DNA from: Acidimicrobiia bacterium
GTDB taxonomy: Bacteria > Actinomycetota > Acidimicrobiia > Spongiisociales > SHLN01
Assembly (NCBI GenBank): GCA_030624805.1
Contig: JAUXJL010000146.1
Coordinates: 1-5,895 of the forward strand
Direction of reading: 5' to 3'
Length of the DNA stretch: 5,895 nucleotides
A model generated the notes under the pieces. It saw only the letters and a list, made by a program, of their open reading frames with translations. It was not told the origin of the DNA and did no database searches. Below, piece by piece: positions 1 to 5,525 of this stretch (position 1 is its first letter; each line of letters begins with the position of its first letter). Made by a program: the position numbers and the translations under genes.

Positions 1-751
1 GACCGCACCCGGGAGCGCACTGGTGCCATGTGAAGGCCCAGCCGGCGGGACCTCCCGCCACTGATCGAACAGCAGTCGGGTCGCCGGTGACCTGGTTCAC
101 CAGTCGCCATTCGCGGCCGTCGCCAGACAACCAGGCCGCACTCATCGGCCTGCCACCCGTCTCGCCGCCATCGACTGCTCCCACCGCCAAAAAGTGTCCG
201 TCGTGCGTGGCTGCTGTGATCTCGCCGGCCGAATCGCTGGGAAGCTCGTTCTCCCAGCCGGCGCCGAGGAGCGTCTCGATGCGGCTCGGACTGTCCGACG
301 TCGGGCGGCCGACCCGGGCCGGTTGTGCCAACCATGCCACGCCATCCGTTGATTCGAAGCGCTTGGTTCGGTCGCCTTCCCCCACCACCACCGAGAATCG
401 GTCTTCGATCCAAACCGGCGGATCGATCGTGGCTTGGATAGCGCCGTCCGCCAGCACGATTTCCCTCCAGGTCACGGTCCCGAGGCCGGTTCCTACTGTG
501 TAGGCCGTGGTGTGCCAATTGGGCGGTGCTGTGGAGATGGCAGCCAGGCCGGCCGCGGAGGCCTGCCCGCCGGGCCGCCGGTTGATCGATTGGTAGGCGG
601 CCAGACCGCCCAGCACGATTGTGAGGACGCCGACAACCAGCAGCAGGGGGAGGTAGGTGCGACGCTGAGGCTGCTTGCGAGGCTCCTGAACCAACAAGAG
701 TGGTCGAACCTTCGGTTCGGGAACGAGACGCACCGGTTGAGAGCGCTGCAT
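1..751 (-). CDS. Membrane-anchored extracytoplasmic protein with Asp-box-like motifs (3' end beyond window)
   Basis: The frame is open from the ATG at 751 to the left edge (250 complete codons, no stop), so the C-terminus is missing. Residues 1-32 are Pro/Arg/Lys-rich and probably cytoplasmic. Residues 33-53 form one strongly hydrophobic helix (LPLLLVVGVLTIVLGGL), followed by a long hydrophilic domain, which predicts an N-in membrane anchor with an extracytoplasmic domain. That domain has two S-x-D-G-x-x-W motifs (STDGVAW at 134-140, SGDGREW at 209-215). They resemble the Asp-box turns of sialidase-like beta-propellers and occur in many uncharacterised actinobacterial surface proteins. Two Cys (residues 245 and 249) lie near the edge. 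An AAAGG sits 5 nt before the ATG. The gene lies 47 bp behind the DinB-like gene on the same strand, so it may share its transcript. The coding call is firm; the propeller fold is inferred, and catalytic activity is not indicated. Confidence 0.75.
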   Translation of the reverse strand, partial: MQRSQPVRLVPEPKVRPLLLVQEPRKQPQRRTYLPLLLVVGVLTIVLGGLAAYQSINRRPGGQASAAGLAAISTAPPNWHTTAYTVGTGLGTVTWREIVLADGAIQATIDPPVWIEDRFSVVVGEGDRTKRFESTDGVAWLAQPARVGRPTSDSPSRIETLLGAGWENELPSDSAGEITAATHDGHFLAVGAVDGGETGGRPMSAAWLSGDGREWRLVNQVTGDPTAVRSVAGGPAGWAFTWHQCAPGCG

Positions 752-798
752 GGGAGCCTTTCGCTGCCCCCATGTTATGGAGCTAAGTCGGGCGCCGT

Positions 799-1317
799 TC
801 AGGTCCCGAGTTCCCGGTCCACCATGCCACGGACATACCGTGCCTGGCCGGCGTGCTGGATGTTGTCACTGATGACGCTGACGAGACGGACCCCCACCGA
901 GACCGGAGGGTCATATGACGGGTCGATGATTCGGCCGAGCTCCTCAGCGTTTATCCCGGTGAGGTATTCGAGGGTTCGGCGATAGACCACGTCGTGGTAT
1001 TCGCTCAATGTCGCTACTGCATCGGGGACTACCCCGGCGACCTCTTGCGAGGTGTGGCCAAAGCCGGTGTTGGCAGCGTCCGGGCTGGTTCCAAATCGGG
1101 TGTTCCAGCCACCCGTCGTCCATTCCTGCTCGCGGCCGGCCAGTTCAGACACATGGTCATCCTGCACCCGGGTGAGATGCCACACCAACCATGCGATGGA
1201 ATTGGCGTCCGGGTCCGGTCGGTAGGTGGCCCGCTCGAGCGACAAGCCGTCCACCGCCATCGCCACTGTGCTCTGTATGCGAGAGAACCCATCTGCCACC
1301 AGTGTCCCAGAATCCAT
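799..1317 (-). CDS. DinB-like (DinB_2/DUF664-type) putative metal-dependent protein
   Basis: The protein has 172 residues, usual for the DinB/YfiT four-helix-bundle superfamily. Members bind a divalent metal through conserved histidines; some are thiol-dependent (mycothiol or bacillithiol) transferases or isomerases, and most have no known substrate. The WLVWHLTRVQDDH segment (residues 43-55, His47 and His55) and the NIQHAGQARYVRG segment (152-164, His155) match the conserved helices of actinobacterial DinB_2/DUF664 proteins. His108 is another possible ligand. The frame extends upstream to an ATG at 1527, but the extra 70 residues are Arg-rich, low-complexity and unlike the family. The ATG at 1317 has an excellent Shine-Dalgarno and is preferred. 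No signal peptide or membrane helix is seen, so it is cytoplasmic. Family is fairly sure; substrate is unknown. Confidence 0.85.
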   Translation of the reverse strand: MDSGTLVADGFSRIQSTVAMAVDGLSLERATYRPDPDANSIAWLVWHLTRVQDDHVSELAGREQEWTTGGWNTRFGTSPDAANTGFGHTSQEVAGVVPDAVATLSEYHDVVYRRTLEYLTGINAEELGRIIDPSYDPPVSVGVRLVSVISDNIQHAGQARYVRGMVDRELGT

Positions 1318-1322
1318 GATGT

Positions 1323-1330
1323 CCTCCTTT
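1323..1330 (-). promoter_or_regulatory. Strong Shine-Dalgarno that fixes the start of the DinB-like gene
   Basis: Read on the minus strand, AAAGGAGG ends 5 nt before the ATG at 1317. It is nearly a full anti-16S match and rules in favour of the 172-residue product over the 242-residue extension. Confidence 0.8.
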
Positions 1331-1467
1331 AGACGACCCGGTTCCTTAGTGTCCCGATCCCGTCGATCGACACGTCCACCTCGTCTCGCCACCCTCGAGC
1401 GCGGGCGCCGCCGGCATCGGAAACCGTCACCAATTTCACGAACGCTCCTGGCCGGGGGGACGCATCC

Positions 1468-1475
1468 TATATGAT
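1468..1475 (+). promoter_or_regulatory. Possible -10 element upstream of the ABM gene
   Basis: TATATGAT stands out as AT-rich in a GC-rich spacer, and its TATGAT (1470-1475) matches the sigma-70 -10 consensus at 5 of 6 positions. No good -35 lies 16-18 bp upstream; TTTCAC at 1434-1439 is too far away. If used, it would give a leader of about 105 nt containing the inverted repeat at 1523-1561. Confidence 0.22.
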
Positions 1476-1522
1476 CGGACACCTGATACTCCTGGGGAGG
1501 AACGCCGCTGCCGCCAGGCAAG

Positions 1523-1561
1523 GGCACCTACGAACTCGAGTGACCTCGCCGAGTCGGTGCC
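1523..1561 (+). repeat. Imperfect inverted repeat (possible leader stem-loop)
   Basis: GGCACC (1523-1528) pairs with GGTGCC (1556-1561). Inside it, ACTCG (1534-1538) pairs with CGAGT (1550-1554), leaving a 5/1 internal loop and an 11-nt apical loop. It ends 17 nt before the AAGGAG of the ABM gene. No U-tract follows, so it is not a classical intrinsic terminator. In GC-rich DNA such pairing can occur by chance. Confidence 0.25.
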
Positions 1562-1588
1562 TAAGGTGGCAACCGATGAAGGAGAACA

Positions 1589-1888
1589 ATGACCGTTTCA
1601 GTCTTTGCCAGCTTCTACCCAAAACCGGAATCCCAGGACGCATTCCTGGCCCTCATGGCCGGGATGGTTCGCGATACTCGAGACGAGCCGGGATGTCTCC
1701 GCTATGACCTGTTCAGCGGTGTCGGGGAGGACGGGGGCTACCACCTGTTTGAGATCTACGCCGATGCGGAGGCATTGGACGCCCATCGGGCCGCTGCCTA
1801 CTTCAAGGCCTATCGAGCTGCCGCGCCCGACCTCTTGGCCGAGCCGATCGGCGTGCTGGTGCTCGAGCCCGTTGATGCCCAGAGCTAA
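1589..1888 (+). CDS. ABM-domain (antibiotic biosynthesis monooxygenase / YgiN-like) small protein
   Basis: The 99-residue product spans one ABM domain, a dimeric ferredoxin-like alpha+beta barrel. Members include cofactor-independent quinol monooxygenases (YgiN type) and the autoinducer-2 processing protein LsrG, but many have no known substrate. The N-terminal strand (TVSVFASFYPKP), the EPGCLRYDLF segment (33-42) and the FEIYADAEALDAH stretch (54-66, His66) follow the usual family order and spacing. AAGGAG ends 4 nt before the ATG, a good ribosome site. The stop lies 15 bp before the ABC ATPase gene, so co-transcription is likely. It is soluble, with no signal peptide. The fold is confident; the role, perhaps in removing a reactive quinone or carbonyl compound, is a guess. 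Confidence 0.85.
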   Translation: MTVSVFASFYPKPESQDAFLALMAGMVRDTRDEPGCLRYDLFSGVGEDGGYHLFEIYADAEALDAHRAAAYFKAYRAAAPDLLAEPIGVLVLEPVDAQS

Positions 1889-1903
1889 ACCTGCGCCCGC
1901 CCC

Positions 1904-2704
1904 ATGAGCGAGGTCATTGATCTCCAAGGCGTCTCCGTGATTCGAGACGGCCGCTACCTCCTCAACAAGATTGACTGGAAGGTGGGGGCGCACGAGCGAT
2001 GGGTTGTGCTCGGACCGAACGGCGCCGGCAAGACCACCATGCTGCAGGTGGCGTCCACATACATCACCCCGAGCAGGGGCCTGGTCCGGTTGCTCGGAAT
2101 CGAGCACGGGAAGGGTGACGTGCGTGAGATCCGCCGCCGGGTCGGGTATGCCGGGGCCGGATTGGCGGACATGATCCGGGGGTATTTGCCTGCCGTGGAG
2201 ATTGTGGTGACGGGCAAGCACGCCGCGTTCGTCGACTCCCGATGGCATGACTACGACGACTCCGACTGGGATCGCGCTCGGGCAGGACTCGCCCGATTGC
2301 AGGGAGAGCACCTGGCCGATCGGCAGTTCGACACCCTCTCGGCGGGAGAAAAGCAGCGAGTTCTCATCGCCCGCAGCCTCATGACCGACCCCGAGCTACT
2401 CATGCTCGATGAGGCGACTACCGGGCTCGACCTCGGTGCCAGAGAACGCCTCATCGCCTCCCTGTCGGACTTGGCGTTCGATCCAACCGGTCCGTCGGTG
2501 GTTCTCGTAACCCACCATGTCGAGGAGATCCCGCCCGGGTATGACCACATCCTCATGCTGGCCGACGGTGAAGTTCTGGCCGGTGGGCCGATAGCGGAAA
2601 CGCTGACCGAGGAGACACTCTCCGAGTGCTTTCAGTTGGCGCTGCGCCTGCAACACAACGAGGATCGATACCGAGCCTGGTCACCACGAGGGAGAACAAC
2701 ATGA
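1904..2704 (+). CDS. ABC transporter-type ATP-binding protein (stand-alone, YlmA/ModF-like)
   Basis: The 266 residues form one ABC ATPase domain: Walker A GPNGAGKTT (37-45), signature LSAGEKQR (145-152), Walker B LLMLDE (165-170), D-loop near GLD (174-176) and H-loop His204 in VTHH. All catalytic elements are present, so it should hydrolyse ATP. The usual Q-loop glutamine is not visible: the segment after Walker A reads VGYAGAGLADMI (80-91), a region that also diverges in YlmA/ModF-type ATPases. No permease or binding-protein gene is nearby, so its partner is encoded elsewhere or it acts without one. The ATG at 1904 lacks a clear Shine-Dalgarno and lies 15 bp after the ABM stop, suggesting translational coupling. 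Its TGA overlaps the ATG of the next gene. The function as an ABC ATPase is certain; the transported substrate is unknown. Confidence 0.9.
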   Translation: MSEVIDLQGVSVIRDGRYLLNKIDWKVGAHERWVVLGPNGAGKTTMLQVASTYITPSRGLVRLLGIEHGKGDVREIRRRVGYAGAGLADMIRGYLPAVEIVVTGKHAAFVDSRWHDYDDSDWDRARAGLARLQGEHLADRQFDTLSAGEKQRVLIARSLMTDPELLMLDEATTGLDLGARERLIASLSDLAFDPTGPSVVLVTHHVEEIPPGYDHILMLADGEVLAGGPIAETLTEETLSECFQLALRLQHNEDRYRAWSPRGRTT

Positions 2705-3708
2705 AAGCCGTACGCGTGGTTGGGCCTTCCAAGCTGGAAGTAGTGGATATCCCGCAGCCCGACCCCGGCGACGATGCCTTGATTCGCGTGCATCGAACCG
2801 GGGTCTGCGGCACCGACGTGAAGGTTTTCAAAGACCAGATTCCGGGACCGCGGCCACTCGTGATGGGTCACGAGATGGTAGGTACCGTCGTCGAACCGGG
2901 GAGTCGTGGCCTGGTGGCCGCCGGCACCCGGGTTCTCATCGACCCCGCCACCGCCTGTGGTTTCTGCGACCTGTGCCGGCGCGATCTTCGGCACCTGTGT
3001 CGCAACGGCGGTCTGCTGGGGCGCGACAGCGACGGCGTGTTTGCTGAGTTCGTGGTCGCCCCCGAAGAAAAGCTGCACGTCATCCCCGATGGTGTGTCCG
3101 ACGCAGCTGCGTCGGTATTGCAGGTTCTCGGCACCTGTGTGCATGCTCAGCGGGCTGTCTCGGTGTTCCCTACCGACACGGTCACGGTTATCGGCCTGGG
3201 TGTGGCGGGACTGCTTCACGTCCAACTGCTGGCTGCCCGGGGTATTCACCGGTTGATCGGGATCACACGATCCCAATGGAAGCTCGACCTGGCCGGCGAA
3301 TTCGGAGCGGCCGCGACCGCTACCTCCGCCGGGGCCGAGCAAGTTGTGGCCGACCTCTCTGAAGGCAGGGGAGCCGACCTCGTCGTCGAGGCCGCCGGTG
3401 TTGAGGAGACGCTGGCCCTGGCGCTTGAATTGGTTGGCACCGGCGGTGAGGTCTTGGTGTACGGCACGCTCACCGGCGGAGATCAAGGCCTGCCTTACTA
3501 CAACCTCTATCACAAGGAGCTGACGCTATACAATCCGCGGGCGGCTACGCCAACGGACTACGACGCCGGAATCGACCTGGCGGCGACCGGGCGCCTCCAC
3601 CTCGAAAAACTCGTTACCCATACGGTCGGAGTCGATCAGGCCGATATGGCCTTTGAGGCGGTTCAGGACAGTTCATCGTTGAAAGTTGTCATCGACTTCG
3701 ATGACTAG
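2701..3708 (+). CDS. Zinc-dependent medium-chain alcohol/polyol dehydrogenase family protein
   Basis: The 335-residue protein is full length for the MDR superfamily (threonine, sorbitol and related dehydrogenases), which oxidises an alcohol with NAD(P)+. The GroES-like domain has catalytic-zinc residues Cys36 (GVCGTD) and His57-Glu58 (GHE), and four structural-zinc cysteines (86, 89, 92, 100). A Rossmann GLGVAG motif lies at 165-170. After strand beta-2 the sequence is ITRSQ (188-192) with no acidic residue, which hints at NADP use. The position that is usually Glu or Asp in polyol/threonine dehydrogenases (E/D-P-x-x-x-x-x-H) is Gln141 here. The frame extends upstream inside the ABC gene, but the ATG at 2701 has an AGGGAG 7 nt upstream and begins with the family-typical MKAVRV. 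It overlaps the ABC stop as ATGA. The gntR gene follows. Substrate is unresolved; a sugar alcohol or hydroxyacid is plausible. Confidence 0.9.
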   Translation: MKAVRVVGPSKLEVVDIPQPDPGDDALIRVHRTGVCGTDVKVFKDQIPGPRPLVMGHEMVGTVVEPGSRGLVAAGTRVLIDPATACGFCDLCRRDLRHLCRNGGLLGRDSDGVFAEFVVAPEEKLHVIPDGVSDAAASVLQVLGTCVHAQRAVSVFPTDTVTVIGLGVAGLLHVQLLAARGIHRLIGITRSQWKLDLAGEFGAAATATSAGAEQVVADLSEGRGADLVVEAAGVEETLALALELVGTGGEVLVYGTLTGGDQGLPYYNLYHKELTLYNPRAATPTDYDAGIDLAATGRLHLEKLVTHTVGVDQADMAFEAVQDSSSLKVVIDFDD

Positions 3709-3734
3709 TTCTGATGACCGGGAAGGCCCAAGCC

Positions 3735-3752
3735 GGTTTCGTATACTTTGCA
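3735..3752. promoter_or_regulatory. Candidate GntR operator overlapping the gntR -10 box
   Basis: A GTATAC palindrome (3741-3746) lies in an 18-bp window that matches the strong palindrome at 5439-5456 at 11 of 18 positions, sharing GTnTAC followed two bases later by TGCA. GTATAC/GTGTAC cores are typical of FadR-subfamily operators. The site overlaps TATACT (3742-3747), a 5/6 match to a -10 hexamer, although no clear -35 is visible. Transcription from it would start about 20 nt before the GTG at 3774, which suggests autoregulation. Confidence 0.45.
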
Positions 3753-3762
3753 CAACGAGTGA

Positions 3763-3768
3763 GGGAGG
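3763..3768 (+). promoter_or_regulatory. Shine-Dalgarno that selects the GTG start of the GntR gene
   Basis: GGGAGG ends 5 nt before the GTG at 3774. The alternative in-frame ATG at 3714 has no comparable site, and its first 20 codons would lie across the TATACT box and operator-like sequence. Confidence 0.7.
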
Positions 3769-3773
3769 ACACG

Positions 3774-4439
3774 GTGGCAGCGTCACGGTCGGGGCCGGTT
3801 GGCTTCCGAACCGCCCAGGCGGCTGTGGCAGAGATGTTGCGGCGTGAGATCCTCTCGGGACAGATGTCGCCTCAAACCCGACTCCTCCAGAGCGAGGTTG
3901 CGGAGCGATTCGAGACCTCAACGACGCCGGTACGAGAAGCATTGCGACAATTGGTTGCCGAAGGGCTCTTGGACGGCGATCCGCACCGGGGTGTGACCGT
4001 GCATCAGATCAGCCTCGAAGAGCTCGAAGAGATCTACGAAATCCGGCTGCGCCTCGAGCCACTGGCAATGGAGGCAACCGTAACCAACGTCACAAGCGCC
4101 GATCTGGCCGAGGCGGAACGTTTGCTCGACGGCATGGAAGCCGAGAACGACCCCGCAGTCTGGACGGGGCTCAACGCCCAATTTCATGCCCTGATGGCAG
4201 AGGCAGCACATCGCCCCCGATTGGCGGCCATCCTCACCAACCTGCGGAACCTGTCTGCGATGTACATTGTGCGGTCAATTCAGGGACTGCCCGAGCGGAT
4301 TACCGCAGGCAATGATGAACATCGCGAGCTGGTCGCCGCTGTCAAAGACAAAGACGTGACCCGAGCCCAAGAGATTGAGCTTGCTCACCTGCGCCACACG
4401 CTCGAGATCGGCGAACATCAGCTGGCGGCGGGTAGCTAA
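3774..4439 (+). CDS. GntR-family transcriptional regulator, FadR/FCD subfamily
   Basis: From the GTG start the protein has 221 residues, normal for this subfamily. A winged helix-turn-helix occupies about residues 12-75, with the recognition region LQSEVAERF...TPVREALRQL (38-60) and the conserved Arg54 of PVREAL. The C-terminal all-helical FCD domain (about 82-215) carries the metal/ligand-site pattern Asn134-x-x-x-His138, His183 (DEHREL) and His205 (AHLRH). The first position is more often Asp. FCD regulators usually repress nearby catabolic genes and are released by a small organic acid. The gene lies 65 bp after the zinc dehydrogenase and converges with the D-2-hydroxyacid dehydrogenase. 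The operator-like sites at 3735-3752 and 5439-5456 make both itself and the right-hand divergent genes likely targets. An in-frame ATG at 3714 would add 20 residues and is less likely. The family is certain; the effector is unknown. Confidence 0.93.
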   Translation: MAASRSGPVGFRTAQAAVAEMLRREILSGQMSPQTRLLQSEVAERFETSTTPVREALRQLVAEGLLDGDPHRGVTVHQISLEELEEIYEIRLRLEPLAMEATVTNVTSADLAEAERLLDGMEAENDPAVWTGLNAQFHALMAEAAHRPRLAAILTNLRNLSAMYIVRSIQGLPERITAGNDEHRELVAAVKDKDVTRAQEIELAHLRHTLEIGEHQLAAGS

Positions 4440-4457
4440 AACTCGTGAATACGTGAC

Positions 4458-5408
4458 CTAGTCGAGCGGCTTCACCGGGTAGTCGGGAGCCTGGCCGGTC
4501 AAAACCTTGACGATCTGCGTTGAGGCCTTGCGCTGTGACTCCGACAACGCCTCCTCGGAGTAGTAGGCCATATGTGGGCTGGCCAGCAGTCCGGGAACTC
4601 CTTCAATCCGGCCAGCGTCGAGCGGTTCTTGTTCGAACACGTCGAGCGCCGCCGCCCGGATTTCACCCGCCCGCAGGGCATCGAGCAAATCGTCAAGCAC
4701 CACGAGTGGTCCCCGGGAGGTGTTCACGAGCACCGCGTGATTTGGCATGAGAGCAAGCTCCTTGGCCCCGATGAGACCGCCCGTCTCCGACGTAAGAGGG
4801 GCGTGCAAGGACACAGCGTCGCTGATACGAAGGAGCTCTTCGAGGCCCAGTAGGGGAGGGATGCCCTCGCCCGGCTCTATGAAGGGGTCATAGCACACTA
4901 CGGTCATGCCGAGTGTGGTGAGCGATTCGGCCAGCCGCCGGGAGATGCGGCCAAATCCCACCAGCCCAACCGTGAGTGTGGAGAGCCTGCGAAGTGGCCG
5001 GAGCGAGTCGATGCTCCAGCCACCAGACCGCACCAGTGTGTCGGCTTCCGGTAGCTTACGAAGCAGTGCGAGCAGCATGGCGAGGGCGTGGGCCGATACT
5101 TCTTCAACGCTGTAGTCGGGTACGTTCGTCACCGTCATGCCGGCCGCGTTGGCTGCCGCAATGTCGACATTGTCGACCCCGATCCCATAGCGGGCGATGA
5201 TCTGGCAGCGCTCGAGGCCACGTACCGTCTCTTCAGTGATGGGAAAGTAGGTGGTCAGCAGTCCATCTGCATCGCGACCGCGGGCGAGCACGTCCTCGAG
5301 TGTTCCGTCGGCTACCTCGAGGCTGGCGTCGATCTCACCGAGCAGGGCCTCCTCGAGGTCGGTGGTCGGAAACACCTGGTCGGTGATTACAACTTTGTAG
5401 GTGGCCAT
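4458..5408 (-). CDS. D-2-hydroxyacid dehydrogenase (PGDH/CtBP-like), NAD-dependent
   Basis: The 316-residue product is full length for the D-isomer-specific 2-hydroxyacid dehydrogenase family, which interconverts 2-oxoacids and (R)-2-hydroxyacids. The substrate domain includes the YGIGVDNVD segment (74-82). The Rossmann motif is GFGRIS (151-156), with Ser where the third Gly usually sits, and Asp174 (CYDPF) indicates NAD preference. The catalytic triad is intact: Arg232 (NTSRGP), Glu261 (FEQEP) and His279 (SPHMAYYSEEAL). It has no ACT or other C-terminal regulatory domain, so it is not long-form serine-pathway PGDH. An AGGA lies 9 nt before the ATG. The stop is 18 bp from the stop of the convergent gntR gene, with no hairpin terminator between them. 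Its promoter region is shared with the divergent DRE-TIM enzyme and holds the 18-bp palindrome. The precise hydroxyacid is unknown. Confidence 0.92.
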   Translation of the reverse strand: MATYKVVITDQVFPTTDLEEALLGEIDASLEVADGTLEDVLARGRDADGLLTTYFPITEETVRGLERCQIIARYGIGVDNVDIAAANAAGMTVTNVPDYSVEEVSAHALAMLLALLRKLPEADTLVRSGGWSIDSLRPLRRLSTLTVGLVGFGRISRRLAESLTTLGMTVVCYDPFIEPGEGIPPLLGLEELLRISDAVSLHAPLTSETGGLIGAKELALMPNHAVLVNTSRGPLVVLDDLLDALRAGEIRAAALDVFEQEPLDAGRIEGVPGLLASPHMAYYSEEALSESQRKASTQIVKVLTGQAPDYPVKPLD

Positions 5409-5437
5409 GCGTCAATCCTGCTCTGTCGGTGGCTGCC

Positions 5438-5466
5438 TTGCATTGTGTACAATGCATCCATAGTAT
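5438..5466 (+). promoter_or_regulatory. Putative promoter for the DRE-TIM enzyme gene
   Basis: TTGCAT (5438-5443) and TAGTAT (5461-5466) each match the sigma-70 hexamers at 4 of 6 positions and are separated by 17 bp. The expected start near 5473 leaves a leader of about 53 nt. The palindromic operator fills the -35 and spacer, a classic repression position. Confidence 0.4.
5439..5456. promoter_or_regulatory. 18-bp palindromic operator, probably for the local GntR/FCD regulator
   Basis: TGCATTGT-GT-ACAATGCA has two perfect 8-bp arms around a GT centre. Its inner ATTGT-n2-ACAAT form closely matches known FCD-type GntR operators (TTGTATACAA-like). It sits midway between the divergent hydroxyacid dehydrogenase and DRE-TIM genes and overlaps putative promoters for both. 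A regulator of the right family is encoded 1 kb away. The palindrome is seen directly; its assignment to this regulator is inferred. Confidence 0.75.
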
Positions 5467-5489
5467 CGAATCGCCGTTGTGGCTCGCAA
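5460..5489 (-). promoter_or_regulatory. Putative promoter for the D-2-hydroxyacid dehydrogenase gene
   Basis: On the minus strand, TTGCGA (5484-5489) and TACTAT (5460-5465) are separated by 18 bp. Transcription would start near 5453, inside the palindrome, so a bound repressor would block this promoter too. Both hexamers are imperfect. Confidence 0.3.
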
Positions 5490-5525
5490 AATGGGTCGTT
5501 CCTGACGGTTCATCGAGGAGGCCAG

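Larger units (their letters stand above)
1318..1588. other. Divergent intergenic region between the DinB-like and ABM genes
   Basis: These 271 bases separate two divergent genes and should hold promoters for both. No convincing -35/-10 pair was found on the minus strand. The region contains a perfect 10-bp palindrome, GTCGATCGAC (1362-1371), a -10-like TATATGAT (1468-1475) and an inverted-repeat structure (1523-1561). The open frames that cross it in several phases look like GC-rich shadows, with no family resemblance and no ribosome site. Confidence 0.5.

Noticed and set aside
434..985. Plus-strand open frame across the left-arm genes
   Set aside because: It is antisense to the membrane-anchored protein and the DinB-like gene, has no ribosome site, and shows no domain.
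1318..1527. N-terminal extension of the DinB-like frame to an ATG at 1527
   Set aside because: The added 70 residues are Arg-rich and low in complexity, without family resemblance, while the ATG at 1317 has an almost perfect Shine-Dalgarno.
1534..1541. ACTCGAGT palindrome as an operator
   Set aside because: It is only 8 bp and is better explained as part of the larger inverted repeat or as chance.
1598..2311. Long minus-strand open frame opposite the ABM and ABC genes
   Set aside because: It is antisense to two clear genes, has no recognisable domain, and is the expected GC-rich shadow.
2626..2700. Upstream start for the zinc dehydrogenase inside the ABC gene
   Set aside because: It would overlap the ABC gene by 79 bases and add 25 residues before the canonical MKAVRV start, which has its own ribosome site.
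2632..3513. Long minus-strand open frame (293 codons) opposite the zinc dehydrogenase
   Set aside because: It is antisense to an unambiguous MDR gene and its translation resembles no family.
3714..3773. ATG start for the GntR gene, 20 codons upstream
   Set aside because: It lacks a good ribosome site and its codons span a probable -10 box and operator; the GTG at 3774 has GGGAGG at ideal spacing.
4440..4457. Possible bidirectional terminator between the convergent gntR and hydroxyacid dehydrogenase genes
   Set aside because: The 18-bp gap has no GC-rich hairpin and no T-run; only a weak CTCG/CGAG pairing reaches across it into coding sequence.
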